A DNA stretch of 64,000 bases from positions 4,099 through 68,098 of the forward strand of contig DLMI01000129.1 in the NCBI GenBank assembly GCA_002478145.1, given 5' to 3'. Shown here piece after piece: positions 25,606 to 35,367 of this stretch. Numbering within the stretch: position 1 is the stretch's first letter; the number at the start of each line of letters is the position of its first letter. Source of the stretch: Acidobacteria bacterium UBA7540. GTDB taxonomy: Bacteria > Acidobacteriota > Terriglobia > UBA7540. Below the pieces are notes generated by a model. That model did not search any database and had not been told where the DNA came from. It saw only the letters and a list, made by a program, of their open reading frames with translations. The translations under genes and the position numbers were made by a program.

Positions 25606-28023
25606 ATGGGTAAATCGCTGGTCATTGTCGAATCGCCGGCCAAGGCAAGAACGATCAACAAATACCTTGGATCGAACTATCTGGTGAAGGCCTCGCTGGG
25701 GCACGTGTTGGACTTGCCCAAAAAGGACCTGGGCGTGGACCTCGCCAACAATTTCAAACCAACCTACATTACGATTCCCGGCCGGAAGGCTATCATCTCG
25801 GAGTTGAAGTCCGCGGCAGCAAAATCAGATGCCATTTACCTGGCTGCCGACCCGGACCGGGAAGGCGAAGCCATCTGCGCCCACTTGCGCGAGTTGCTGA
25901 ACGGCAAGAAGCGAAAATTCTTTCGCGTACTCTTCAACGAGATCACTCGCGACGCCATCCTCGAAGCTTTCAAGATTCCGGGAGAGATTGACTCCAAGCT
26001 GGTGGACGCGCAGCAGGCGCGGCGCATTCTGGACCGTCTGGTAGGCTACCAGGTGAGCCCGCTGCTTTGGGACAAGGTGAAGCGGGGAATCTCGGCGGGG
26101 CGTGTCCAAACCGTGGCCTTGCGCTTGATCGTCGAGCGCGAGCGGGAAATTCAGGCCTTCCAGAAGAAGGAATACTGGACCATCAGCGCCCGCGTGGAAG
26201 GCAAGAACCCTCCGCCCTTCGACGCGCGCCTGGTGAAGTTCCGGGGCAAAGACCTGGAGATTCCCGACCAGGCGACAGCCGACCGAATCGTCAACGCGAT
26301 TAAGGCTGCGAATCTGGTGGTGGAGTCGGTGACCACCACGGAGAAGCGGAAGTATCCGGTGCCGCCGTTCATCACCAGCAAGCTCCAGCAGGAAGCCGTC
26401 CGCAAGCTCCACTTCCCTGCCAGAAGAACCATGTTGCTGGCCCAGCGTCTTTACGAGGGCCTGGAGATTGGTGACGAAGGCTCGGTCGGCCTCATTACCT
26501 ACATGCGGACAGACTCCACTCGTGTGGCGGAAGGCGCCCTGAGTGCCGTGCGCGGTTACATCCTGACCACTTTCGGGAAAGATTATCTTCCCCCTGCACC
26601 CATACACTATAAGAGCAAGAAAGGCGCCCAGGATGCCCACGAAGCCATCCGGCCAACCGACGCGACCCGAAACCCCGACTCCATCAAGAGGTACCTCAGC
26701 CCGGACGAGTTCAAATTGTATAAGCTCATCTGGCAGCGTTTTGTGGCCTCGCAAATGACTCCGGCGGTCTTTGACCAGACCACGATCGACATCTCTGCCG
26801 GCGACTACTTGCTGCGCGCTACAGGCTCGGTGGAGAAGTTCAATGGCTTCCGCGCCGTTTACGAAGAAAGCAAGGACGAGAAGGCGGAAATGGAGGAAGA
26901 TGAGGAACTGAAACTCCGCCTGCCGCAGGTTGAGCAGGGCGAAAGGGTCAAGCTGCGGAAGATTCTACCGGAACAGCACTTCACCGAACCTCCCCCACGA
27001 TTCAACGAAGCCACACTAGTGAAAGCGTTGGAGGAAAAAGGCATCGGCAGGCCCTCCACCTACGCCACCATCCTCTCCATCATCCAGAACCGCGAGTACG
27101 TGGAGAAACTTCAGGGCCGTTTTTATCCCTCAGAACTCGGGATGGTGGTGAGCGATCTGTTGGTGAAGAACTTCAGCGACATCTTCGAGGTAGCTTACAC
27201 CGCCCGCATGGAAGAAGAGCTGGACGAAGTCGAAGAAGGGAAACTCACCTGGACGGAAGCTCTCAGTGAGTTCTACAAGAAGTTCAAGAAAGATTTGCGG
27301 GTCGCCGAACGCGAGATGGTGGACATCAAGGGAGAAGGCATCCCGACCGAGGTGAAGTGTGAGAAGTGCGGCAAGCCCATGGTGATCCGGCTGGGACGCA
27401 ACGGCCAATTCCTCTCCTGCACGGGCTATCCCGAGTGCGATGGAACCAGCGACCTGCCGCCTGAAATGGCTGCGAAATACGCCAGTGGCGGGCCTCCGGC
27501 GCCCGAACTCCCAGAACAAGCCTGCGAAAAATGCGGCAAGCCCATGGCCGTCAAGCGCGGCCGCTTCGGATTCTTCCTGGCTTGCACGGGTTATCCCGAA
27601 TGCCGGAACACCAAGAAAATCGTGATGAAGGAAGGCGCCGCGACGGCCGTCAGCGACACGCTGCTGGAGGAGAAGTGTCCTGAATGCGGCAGCCACCTGG
27701 TGCTCAAGCACGGCCGCTACGGGCAATTCACCGCCTGCAGCAACTATCCGCAATGCAAATACGTGAAGCGACAGACCCTCGGTATTCCCTGTCCCGAAAA
27801 AGGCTGCACGGGTGAACTGGTCGCGCGCCGCACGCGCAAAGGCAAGACCTTTTACGGCTGCAGCCGCTACCCCAACTGCAAGTTCACCGCCTGGGACAAA
27901 CCCGTCAACGAACCCTGCCCCCATTGCGGCTATCCCCTCCTGCTCGAGAAGCATAAGAAGGACGGCCCCCCCATCCGCTACTGCCCGAATGAAGCCTGTA
28001 AATTCCAGCGGGCGGTGGCGTAA
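25606..28023 (+). CDS. topA: DNA topoisomerase I
   Basis: 805 aa. Type IA enzyme relaxing negative supercoils. TOPRIM at the N-terminus (SLVIVESPAKARTINKYLG, AADPDREGEAI), catalytic Y299 in LITYMRTDST, then the toroidal domains (RPSTYATILSIIQNREYV). The C-terminus carries five Cys-rich zinc-ribbon units, from CEKCGKPMVIR at about residue 585 to CPHCGYPLLL near the end. Full length for the family. It follows dprA by 12 bp and precedes trmFO across a word palindrome. Confidence 0.97.
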   Translation: MGKSLVIVESPAKARTINKYLGSNYLVKASLGHVLDLPKKDLGVDLANNFKPTYITIPGRKAIISELKSAAAKSDAIYLAADPDREGEAICAHLRELLNGKKRKFFRVLFNEITRDAILEAFKIPGEIDSKLVDAQQARRILDRLVGYQVSPLLWDKVKRGISAGRVQTVALRLIVEREREIQAFQKKEYWTISARVEGKNPPPFDARLVKFRGKDLEIPDQATADRIVNAIKAANLVVESVTTTEKRKYPVPPFITSKLQQEAVRKLHFPARRTMLLAQRLYEGLEIGDEGSVGLITYMRTDSTRVAEGALSAVRGYILTTFGKDYLPPAPIHYKSKKGAQDAHEAIRPTDATRNPDSIKRYLSPDEFKLYKLIWQRFVASQMTPAVFDQTTIDISAGDYLLRATGSVEKFNGFRAVYEESKDEKAEMEEDEELKLRLPQVEQGERVKLRKILPEQHFTEPPPRFNEATLVKALEEKGIGRPSTYATILSIIQNREYVEKLQGRFYPSELGMVVSDLLVKNFSDIFEVAYTARMEEELDEVEEGKLTWTEALSEFYKKFKKDLRVAEREMVDIKGEGIPTEVKCEKCGKPMVIRLGRNGQFLSCTGYPECDGTSDLPPEMAAKYASGGPPAPELPEQACEKCGKPMAVKRGRFGFFLACTGYPECRNTKKIVMKEGAATAVSDTLLEEKCPECGSHLVLKHGRYGQFTACSNYPQCKYVKRQTLGIPCPEKGCTGELVARRTRKGKTFYGCSRYPNCKFTAWDKPVNEPCPHCGYPLLLEKHKKDGPPIRYCPNEACKFQRAVA

Positions 28024-28029
28024 AAATAA

Positions 28030-28103
28030 GTTGAGAGTCGACAGTCGAGGGTCGAGAGTCCGTTGAGACCTTGGACCTCAACTGTTGACTGCCGACAGGC
28101 ATA
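28030..28103. repeat. GTCGAGAG word palindrome between topA and trmFO
   Basis: Left side: repeated GAGAGTCGACAGTCGAGGGTCG-like words. Right side: CCTCAACTGTTGACTGCCGAC as imperfect complements. It occupies most of the 123-bp topA-trmFO spacer. Confidence 0.6.
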
Positions 28104-28146
28104 CTCCCTTCCGCGCTGCTATAATCACTGGCAGGAAGGGTTCTTG

Positions 28147-29586
28147 ATGAGGGCGGTCACGATCGCCGGAGGCGGGCTGGCAGGCAGTGAAGCCGCCTGG
28201 CAACTCGCTGTCCGGGACATTTCCGTTACGCTGTATGAGATGCGGCCGGCGCGCTCGACGCCCGCCCACAAGACGGACCGTTTAGCGGAGCTGGTTTGCA
28301 GCAACTCGCTGAAGTCGAACACGCCGGGCGCAGCCTCGTGGCTCCTGAAGGAAGAGTTGCGCCGCTCCGGGTCGCTCCTGTTAAAGCTTGCTAGTGAGTG
28401 CGCCGTTCCAGGTGGCGCGGCATTGGCGGTTGACCGAGAGCGATTCTCGGCCTCCGTCACTCAGGCGCTCGCCGAGCACCCACTCGTCACCATACGCCGG
28501 GAAGAGCTGCGGGAAATTCCCTCGGACGGTCTTGTGGTAATCGCCACTGGCCCCCTCACCTCGGACGCCTTGACGCGCTGCCTTCAGGCGCTCACGGGCT
28601 CCGAAAACCTGGCATTCTACGATTCCATCAGTCCCATCGTCGATGCCGAAACGCTGAACCATGAACGCCTCTTCCCTGCCTCACGCTACGGAAAGGGCGG
28701 CCGTGATGACTACCTGAACTGCCCCCTGAACGAAGCGGAATACTGCGCCTTCTATGACGCGCTGCGAGGCGCGGAGACAGTGCCGGCGCATGAATTCGAA
28801 GACCTGAATTACTTCGAGGCCTGCCTGCCCATCGAAGAACTGGCGCGGCGAGGGTACGACACGCTTCGCTTCGGCCCCATGAAGCCTGTGGGCTTGCTCG
28901 ACCCGCGGACCGGCAAGCAGCCCTTCGCCGTGGTGCAGCTCCGGGCCGAAAACCTGCGCTTTTCAAGCTACAACCTGGTGGGGTTCCAGAACCACCTCAA
29001 GTTTCCCGAGCAGGAGCGCATCCTGCGCATGATCCCCGGGCTCGAAAATGCCGAGTTCTTGCGCTTCGGGCAGATGCATCGCAACACTTATATCAATGCG
29101 CCAAGGCTGCTCGAGGCCGACCTCAGCCTTCGTGCCGCGCCCAACGTCTTCATCGCAGGCCAGCTTTGCGGAGTGGAAGGATACGTGGAGTGCATCGCCA
29201 CCGGGTTCCTTGCCGGAGTGGCGTTGGCTCAGCAGGTGGCAGGGGCTGCCTTCACGCCGCCCCCGCGCACGACGGCGCTCGGGTCGCTGCTCCACTATAC
29301 TTCGCACGCCGACCCCGGCAACTATCAGCCTGCCAACATTTCTTTCGATTTGCTTCCCCCCCCGGAGAACCTGCCCAGGCTCATCGCGCGTGACCGTGGC
29401 GCCCGGCGCGCGCGACAATGTGAGAGAGCGTTGGCCGACTTGCAGGAGTGGCTCCACGAGCTTAATAACGTTGTCATTCCGAGCGAAGCGAGGAATCTCG
29501 CTCTGAGCCCTTCTTCGACAGACCAGAGCGAGATTCCTCGCTTCGCTCGGAATGACAGGCCAGAAACGGATCCTTGGCATGGATGA
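28147..29586 (+). CDS. trmFO: tRNA m5U54 methyltransferase, folate/FAD-dependent
   Basis: 479 aa from the ATG at 28147, with GGAAGG about 8 bases upstream. Methylates U54 of the tRNA T-loop using methylenetetrahydrofolate and FAD. FAD motif VTIAGGGLAGSEAAWQLA at residues 3-20, then LAELVCSNSLKSN, ISPIVDAET, GRDDYLNCPLNEAEY, FGPMKPVGL, QMHRNTYINAP and GQLCGVEGYVE, all TrmFO signatures. Normal family members end near residue 440. Here residues about 443-471 come from a perfect 32-bp-arm palindrome (VIPSEARNL and IPRFARND), so the tail is acquired and probably dispensable. Confidence 0.95.
   Translation: MRAVTIAGGGLAGSEAAWQLAVRDISVTLYEMRPARSTPAHKTDRLAELVCSNSLKSNTPGAASWLLKEELRRSGSLLLKLASECAVPGGAALAVDRERFSASVTQALAEHPLVTIRREELREIPSDGLVVIATGPLTSDALTRCLQALTGSENLAFYDSISPIVDAETLNHERLFPASRYGKGGRDDYLNCPLNEAEYCAFYDALRGAETVPAHEFEDLNYFEACLPIEELARRGYDTLRFGPMKPVGLLDPRTGKQPFAVVQLRAENLRFSSYNLVGFQNHLKFPEQERILRMIPGLENAEFLRFGQMHRNTYINAPRLLEADLSLRAAPNVFIAGQLCGVEGYVECIATGFLAGVALAQQVAGAAFTPPPRTTALGSLLHYTSHADPGNYQPANISFDLLPPPENLPRLIARDRGARRARQCERALADLQEWLHELNNVVIPSEARNLALSPSSTDQSEIPRFARNDRPETDPWHG
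29473..29556. repeat. Perfect 32-bp inverted repeat (GTCATTCCGAGCGAAGCGAGG type) in the trmFO 3' end
   Basis: Arms 29473-29504 and 29525-29556 are exact reverse complements around a 20-base loop. It is translated as the TrmFO tail, and its right arm covers an alternative xerC start at 29552. Confidence 0.9.
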
Positions 29587-30493
29587 ACTCATCGAGCGCT
29601 ACGTCAACTACCTCCGGTACGAGCGGAACGCCTCCCCGCACACGGTGCGCAACTACCGCAGCGACCTCCTACAGTTCCGGGATTACCTGGCGGAGGGCTG
29701 CGCCGCCGCCGCTGTTGATGTCAGATCGGTCGACGCTTTGCGCATCCGCGGCTTTCTCAGCATTCTTTTCTCTAGGCAAGAAAAGAAGTCGTCCATCGCC
29801 CGGAAACTCTCGGCGGTGAGGGCATTCTTTAAGTTCTTGAAGCGCGAGGGGGTGCTCGCCGAGAATCCTTCCACGCTTGTCTCGACTCCCAAGCAGGACA
29901 AAACCCTTCCCAGGATCATGACTGAGGAAGAAATGAACGCTTTCCTCGACGCTGTGGCCGAAGCCACCAAAACCGGAGAGCCCGCCATGCGGCGCGACCG
30001 CGCGCTGCTGGAAATGCTTTACGCCTCGGGCCTGCGCGTGAGTGAATTGGTGGGCCTGGATCTCCGCAGCGTGAACTTCGGAGACTGCATGGTGCTCGTC
30101 CGCGGCAAGGGACGAAAGGAGAGGATCGTGCCCTTCGGCTCCAAGGCTAAGCAGGCCCTCGAGGACTACCTCCCGGTCCGGCAAAGAATCCTCCAGGAAA
30201 GGAAGAAGTCCGGCCAGCAGGCCCTGTTTTTGAATGTGTGGGGGGAGCGGCTCACCACACGCTCCGTGGACCGGTTGGTGAAGAAATACGTCCGGCACTA
30301 CGGGCCGGCTGTAAAGGTCAGCCCACATTCGCTCCGCCATGCTTTTGCCTCTCACCTCCTCACGGAGGGAGCTGACCTGAGGGCAATCCAGGAAATGCTG
30401 GGGCACACCAGCCTGGCAACTACGCAGAAATACACGCAGGTCTCAATCAAACAGTTAATCGAGGTCTACGACAAAACCCACCCCAAGGCGTGA
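29579..30493 (+). CDS. xerC: XerC/XerD-type tyrosine recombinase
   Basis: 304 aa from the ATG at 29579 (MDELIERYVNYLRYERN). An upstream ATG at 29552 lies in the repeat arm and would add nine repeat-derived residues. N-terminal SAM-like core-binding domain, then the catalytic domain with R in ASGLRVSELVGLD, K in GKGRKERIVP, HSLRHAFASHLL, LGHTSLATTQKYTQV (His and nucleophile Tyr). Resolves chromosome dimers at dif. The gene order topA-trmFO-xerC matches the Bacillus codV region, but hslVU does not follow. XerC versus XerD cannot be separated by eye. Confidence 0.92.
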   Translation: MDELIERYVNYLRYERNASPHTVRNYRSDLLQFRDYLAEGCAAAAVDVRSVDALRIRGFLSILFSRQEKKSSIARKLSAVRAFFKFLKREGVLAENPSTLVSTPKQDKTLPRIMTEEEMNAFLDAVAEATKTGEPAMRRDRALLEMLYASGLRVSELVGLDLRSVNFGDCMVLVRGKGRKERIVPFGSKAKQALEDYLPVRQRILQERKKSGQQALFLNVWGERLTTRSVDRLVKKYVRHYGPAVKVSPHSLRHAFASHLLTEGADLRAIQEMLGHTSLATTQKYTQVSIKQLIEVYDKTHPKA

Positions 30494-30494
30494 G

Positions 30495-30568
30495 GCTAGA
30501 AGAGCAGGTGTCAGGGGCCAGGTCCCAGGGGTCAGGCGCCAGGGGGCAGGTGACAGGTGCTAGCCCGC
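30495..30568. repeat. CAGGGGTC word repeat after xerC
   Basis: About eight imperfect copies of (C)CAGGTGTCAG/GCCAGGG words, bounded by GGCTAG and CTAGCC. It lies just after the xerC stop in the convergent spacer with the GH3 gene. Confidence 0.65.
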
Positions 30569-30662
30569 ATTTCTCACCACGGGTCTGGAAGGGCGCACAC
30601 TTCCGCTCTTTCGTTGCCAATCTTCATCCATCTTGAGCTCCACAGACTCGCCTGGGTCTCTT

Positions 30663-32975
30663 TCATTTCGCGACCACCTGCAAGGGAACGCTGCTCGTTT
30701 GGTCGGAACTCGGTCCGACCATGATGTCGAAGACCCCAGGCTCGACCACCCAATGCATATCCTGATTCAGCATCTGAAGGTCGCGCGGCGTGAGCTTGAA
30801 TTCCACCGTCCTCATCTCTCCGGGTTTCAGGCCGAGGCGCTGGAAACCTCGGAGTTCCATCACCGGACGCGTCACCGAGGCCACGCGCTGGTGAATATAC
30901 AGCTCCACGACCTCATCCCCTTCCCTGCTGCCGCTATTGGTCACGTCCACTCTGACTGTAGTCTCTCCGCCCGTGCCGATCGCCGCGGGATCGACGCGCA
31001 GGTGGTCGAGCCGGAAGGTGGTGTAACTCAGCCCCCAGCCGAACGGGAATAGCGGCTCTCGGCCGTTGAACAGGTAGCTGCGGTTCAGGGAAGGTTTATG
31101 GTCATAATAATCGGGAAGTTGGCCGACATTGCGCGGAAAGCTGATGGGCAGTTTCCCTCCCGGATTGACATCACCAAAAAGCACGTTGGCCGCGGCGGTT
31201 CCGCCTTCCTGGCCCAGGTACCAACCTTCCAGAATTGCCGGGACGTGTCCCACGGCGTAGTTGATAGAGAGCGGGCGGCCATTGATCAGGAACACCACGG
31301 TGGGCGTGCCGGTCTCCACGATCGACTTGACTAACTGATCCTGGTAGCCGATCAGATCGAGCGAGTCCCGATCCCCCAGGTGATTCTCCGCCCAGGCTTC
31401 ACGATTAGTGCTTTCGTTCTCACCCACCACGACAATGGCAACATCCGCCTTCCGCGCGACCTCGGTGGCGGCTTGAATGCTCTTCAACTGGGACTCGGGA
31501 TCCGGGAGTTTGACTTCATTCTGGTACCACGCTGACCAGCCCTGCGTCCCTTCCGTGATTTTGCAGCCCTCGGAGTAAACCACCGTAGCGGCCGTGCCCA
31601 CGCGTTCACGGATGCCCTCCAGAATGCTCACGCTGTGCGCCGGCTCCCGGCTGTAGCCACCCAGGTGGACATCCGCCGCGTTGGGACCGATCACCGCGAT
31701 GGTCTTCAACTTCGCCAGGTTCAGGGGCAGCAGATTGCCCTGGTTTTTGAGAAGCACGATGGCTTCCTGCGCGGCCTTCAGCGCCAATTGCCGATGCTCG
31801 GGACTGTTCGTAATCCGCTGCGCGTAGTCAGGATCAACATAAGGGTTTTCAAAGAGCCCCAGGCGAAACTTCGCGGCCAGGACCCTCGCCACGGCCCGGT
31901 CCACTTCACTTTCGGGAATCCTTCCTTCGCGCACCTGATCGATCAGCGTGCCAAAGACCGAACCGTCCGAGAGATCGTAATCCACTCCGGCCGCCAGGGC
32001 CTGACGGGCCGCGTCCGCATTATCGGCAGCGATGTGATGCATCGTCACCAGCATCTGGAGCCCGCCGCCGTCGGAAGTCACGTAGCCGCGGAATCCCCAT
32101 TCCTGGCGGAGGACTTTGTCCAGCAACCAGGAGTTGACATGCGAGGGAATGCCATCGATCTCGTTGTACGAGGCCATCACGCTGCCGACCTGGGCCTCCT
32201 GCACCGCAGCGCGGAAAGCCGCCAGAAAGGATTCGCGGATGACCCGCTCGGAGTAGTTAGCAGGCGCCATGTTGGTTCCCCCTTCCGGTTCTCCATGCAC
32301 CGCGAAGTGCTTGGCGGTGGCCAGAACGTGGTGCCGGTCGATGAGGAAATTCGGGCCCTGCAATCCTTCAATGGCAGCGACGCCGAGGCGCGAACCCAGG
32401 TAGGGGTCCTCTCCGTAGGTTTCTTCGGTCCGGCCCCACCGCGGGTCCCGCGCCAGATCCAGCACGGGCGTGAACGCCTGATTATCACCAGCGGAAGCCA
32501 TTTCGTCGGCAGCGGCCGTGAACACCTGCCGCACCAGTTCCGGGTCCCAAGTACTGGCCAAGCCCAGCGCCTGAGGGAAACTCGTGCTCCCGTTTTCCAT
32601 GAAGCCATGCAGGGCTTCGCCCTGGAAAATCGCCGGGATGCCCAGGCGCGTTTTCTCAACCTGGTATCTCTGCATGGCGTTGCGCAGAATTGCCGCGTCG
32701 CGCGGGCTTATCTTCGAGTCAACGCTGAACATCTTGCGAAAGATCTCGCGCGCGTTGGCGTCAGTGAACTTGCCCGTCGTGTCCAGGATGCCGGAGCTGG
32801 CCCCGCGCCGGGGCGCCAATTGCCAGACTTTCTCCTCCAGCGTCATGCGCTTCAACAAATCAGCACCACGCTGCTCAATGGGGAAATTGGGGTTGCGGTA
32901 ATCAGGAACCGGCGTCTGAGCGAGGGCATTCCCGAGAAATGCAAACAGCAGGAGGAAGCCAAATAGGTAACGCAT
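30663..32975 (-). CDS. Secreted glycoside hydrolase family 3 (beta-glucosidase/xylosidase)
   Basis: 770 aa from the ATG at 32975 (MRYLFGFLLLFAFLGNALAQ, signal peptide). Contains the GH3 N-terminal barrel (NQAFTPVLDLARDPRWGR, ATAKHFAVHG), nucleophile D302 in YVTSDGGG, the C-terminal alpha/beta sandwich (IAVIGPNAADVHLGGYS, VVGENE) and a fibronectin-III-like end (FPFGWGLSYTTF). Releases terminal beta-linked glucose or xylose. It follows the GH31 gene by 52 bp on the same strand, so they probably act together on xyloglucan-like oligosaccharides. Confidence 0.93.
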   Translation of the reverse strand: MRYLFGFLLLFAFLGNALAQTPVPDYRNPNFPIEQRGADLLKRMTLEEKVWQLAPRRGASSGILDTTGKFTDANAREIFRKMFSVDSKISPRDAAILRNAMQRYQVEKTRLGIPAIFQGEALHGFMENGSTSFPQALGLASTWDPELVRQVFTAAADEMASAGDNQAFTPVLDLARDPRWGRTEETYGEDPYLGSRLGVAAIEGLQGPNFLIDRHHVLATAKHFAVHGEPEGGTNMAPANYSERVIRESFLAAFRAAVQEAQVGSVMASYNEIDGIPSHVNSWLLDKVLRQEWGFRGYVTSDGGGLQMLVTMHHIAADNADAARQALAAGVDYDLSDGSVFGTLIDQVREGRIPESEVDRAVARVLAAKFRLGLFENPYVDPDYAQRITNSPEHRQLALKAAQEAIVLLKNQGNLLPLNLAKLKTIAVIGPNAADVHLGGYSREPAHSVSILEGIRERVGTAATVVYSEGCKITEGTQGWSAWYQNEVKLPDPESQLKSIQAATEVARKADVAIVVVGENESTNREAWAENHLGDRDSLDLIGYQDQLVKSIVETGTPTVVFLINGRPLSINYAVGHVPAILEGWYLGQEGGTAAANVLFGDVNPGGKLPISFPRNVGQLPDYYDHKPSLNRSYLFNGREPLFPFGWGLSYTTFRLDHLRVDPAAIGTGGETTVRVDVTNSGSREGDEVVELYIHQRVASVTRPVMELRGFQRLGLKPGEMRTVEFKLTPRDLQMLNQDMHWVVEPGVFDIMVGPSSDQTSSVPLQVVAK

Positions 32976-33027
32976 AGTGTTCTCCTTCGGTAGTTCTGGA
33001 CGGTCTCTCAATCTGTTTCGGATTGTT

Positions 33028-35367
33028 TCAGCGTTGGACGGTGACCGCCGTGCCGTTGTAGGAAACCGTTTTATCGACTGTCCCCGACGGGCTCACGCCA
33101 ATGCCGTGACCCGGCCCCACCCAGACAATATTGAACGTGCGGTGCTCGAGCATGCCTGGGAGGCTGCCTTGGCGCGAGCCGATTGTGAGCGTGTGCTTGG
33201 CGTCATCCCAGCGAATGGGAATCGTCTCATACGCGCCCTTCTCGTAGTCGTAAGTAAGGCCATCGTCTTCGTAGAGTGTGAAGTCCGCATCCGCTCCCGG
33301 ATAGATGCGCAATTCGACGGGGTCCTCCGGTTTTTGACTGCTGTACTCCATCGCTGGCCCCAGGGGCAAAATCGAACCGGCACGCGCGAACAGCGGCAGG
33401 GTTTCGAGCGGCGCCGCCGCCATGATGAACTTGCCCCCGGAGAAACTTTCGCCGCTCCAGAAGTTGGTCCAGGTGGTGTTCGGCAGGTAGACGCGCCGCC
33501 CGTCCACTCCGGGGTCGGTGACAGGACTGACCATCAGCGCCGGCCCGAACAGAAACTGATCGCCGATGTTGCGCGCCGTCACATCCTCGCGATAATCCAT
33601 CACCAGCGGGCGCATCAGGGTGTAGCCCGCGTGCGTCACCTGCCACGCCAGCGAGTAGATATAGGGCATCAGGCGGTAACGAAGCGTGTCGTACCGGGTC
33701 AGAATCTCCTGCGCGTCGGCGCCGTAGGACCACAGCTCGTTCTGGTTGGTGGCGCGCGTTCCGTGCACGCGCAAGATGGGGCAGAACGCTCCGTATTCGA
33801 ACCAGCGCAGGAACAGCTCCCGGTAGGCGGGACTGTCGGGGTTGCCATCCGTAAAACCACCAATATCGGTCGTCCAGTAGGGAATTCCGGAAAGCATCAA
33901 GTTCAATCCAGCGGGAATCTGCCGTTTGAAGGTTTCCCAATCGGAATTAATATCACCCGACCAGGCCGCCGTGCTGTTGCGCTGGATGCCCGCATACGCC
34001 GACCGCGAGAGAATGAAAACGCGCTTCTGGTCGGTCACACTGCGCTGGCCGTCATAGACGGCGGAGGTGGTCATCAGTGGATAGAGGTTGGCGTAACGGG
34101 CGCCGCTACCTGCGGCCACCTTGTCACTCACCAGAATGTTGGTTTCACGCCCCTCCGTTTCCGGTTCCGTCGTGTCGAGCCACCAGGCATCCGCGCCAAT
34201 CTTGAACAGCACGTTGTCCATCAACTGCCAGTAGAACTTGCGGGCAGCGGGATTGAAAGCGTCATACAGGGCCATTCCTGCAGGATGAAAGGCGGCTGCC
34301 TTGGTGCGGTCGATAAAGTAACCGCGCTTGTCCATCTCCTCATAGACTTTCGAGCCGGGATCGAAATAGGGCCATACCGAAATCATCAGATGGAAATGGT
34401 TGCGGTGCAAGTCGTCGATCATACCCCTGGGGTCGGGATAGTGGTCGTTGAATTCGAAGTCTCCTTTGATTTTCCACCAGAACCAATCCTGCACGAGGTT
34501 ATCGACGGGGATGTGCAATTCGCGGTACTTGTGCGCCACTTCCAGCAGCTCTTTCTGCGACTGATAGCGGTTCTTGCACTGCCAGAAGCCGTACGCCCAT
34601 TTGCCGAACATGGGAGCCGCGCCGGTCAGCTCGCGGTAAGCGGCGACGATCTTGTCGAATTCCGGGCCGTAAATGAAGTAGTAATCGATCTGGTCGGCGA
34701 CTTCCGAGCTGATATAGAGCGACTGCATGAAGCGGTTGTTGAAGCGGCTGCGGGAAGGGTTGTCCCAGAACAGGCCGTAGCCGTTGGTTGACAGCAGCAT
34801 GGGGAGGGAAATGTTGGAGTTGTCCTGCGCGATGTCCACCGATTCTCCCCGGTAGTTCCACACCCCGGCCTGATGCTGCCCCAGGCCGTAGAAGCCTTCC
34901 GGCGAGCCCCACAGCGCCACGAACTCTTCGGCGCGGTAAGTCTTCTCGCCGTTGACCACGACGGGAGTCATCGCCCGGCCGCTGTCCTGCATCAGCCTTT
35001 TGCCCGCCGCGTCACTGAAGACAATCACTCCGTCCTTGCGGGCCACGGTGACTCGAAGTTGCGCGGTGCTCAGCGTCACCTCTTTGTCGGTCGATTCCAC
35101 CAAGAAGTGCGCTCGAGGCCAATTCGTTTTGATCACAGCAAGATGCTTCACCTCCGGGAAAGAAGGTGTGGGCGTATAGAGAACGCGGACGATGGAATCC
35201 GAGCAGACCTCCAGCCGCATTAGGCCGGTCTGCATGGTGAAGAGCACGCCGTCGGATTGCCTCTCGATACCCTTGTCGGGATTCAAGGGATTCCATTGCG
35301 AAACGGCGTTCGGCGCCAACAACAGCAGTGATAGTAGAAGGGCGTATTGTTTTATTCGTGTGATCAT
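33028..35367 (-). CDS. Secreted glycoside hydrolase family 31 (alpha-xylosidase/alpha-glucosidase)
   Basis: 779 aa from the ATG at 35367 (MITRIKQYALLLSLLLLAPNA, signal peptide). Galactose-mutarotase-like N-domain, then the GH31 barrel with nucleophile D398 in WWLDTTEPE and acid/base D472 in WSGDINSDW. GIPYWTTDIGGFTDG and a C-terminal DUF5110-like sandwich follow. The FGKWAYGFWQCKNRY stretch is typical of alpha-xylosidases, but specificity is not proven. First gene of the GH31-GH3 pair. Confidence 0.92.
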   Translation of the reverse strand: MITRIKQYALLLSLLLLAPNAVSQWNPLNPDKGIERQSDGVLFTMQTGLMRLEVCSDSIVRVLYTPTPSFPEVKHLAVIKTNWPRAHFLVESTDKEVTLSTAQLRVTVARKDGVIVFSDAAGKRLMQDSGRAMTPVVVNGEKTYRAEEFVALWGSPEGFYGLGQHQAGVWNYRGESVDIAQDNSNISLPMLLSTNGYGLFWDNPSRSRFNNRFMQSLYISSEVADQIDYYFIYGPEFDKIVAAYRELTGAAPMFGKWAYGFWQCKNRYQSQKELLEVAHKYRELHIPVDNLVQDWFWWKIKGDFEFNDHYPDPRGMIDDLHRNHFHLMISVWPYFDPGSKVYEEMDKRGYFIDRTKAAAFHPAGMALYDAFNPAARKFYWQLMDNVLFKIGADAWWLDTTEPETEGRETNILVSDKVAAGSGARYANLYPLMTTSAVYDGQRSVTDQKRVFILSRSAYAGIQRNSTAAWSGDINSDWETFKRQIPAGLNLMLSGIPYWTTDIGGFTDGNPDSPAYRELFLRWFEYGAFCPILRVHGTRATNQNELWSYGADAQEILTRYDTLRYRLMPYIYSLAWQVTHAGYTLMRPLVMDYREDVTARNIGDQFLFGPALMVSPVTDPGVDGRRVYLPNTTWTNFWSGESFSGGKFIMAAAPLETLPLFARAGSILPLGPAMEYSSQKPEDPVELRIYPGADADFTLYEDDGLTYDYEKGAYETIPIRWDDAKHTLTIGSRQGSLPGMLEHRTFNIVWVGPGHGIGVSPSGTVDKTVSYNGTAVTVQR

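Noticed and set aside
31635..32966. 443-codon open frame on the plus strand
   Set aside because: Antisense shadow of the GH3 gene with no independent coding evidence.
32977..34791. 604-codon open frame on the plus strand
   Set aside because: Antisense shadow of the GH31 gene, which has clear catalytic motifs; the shadow protein has no domain-like pattern.
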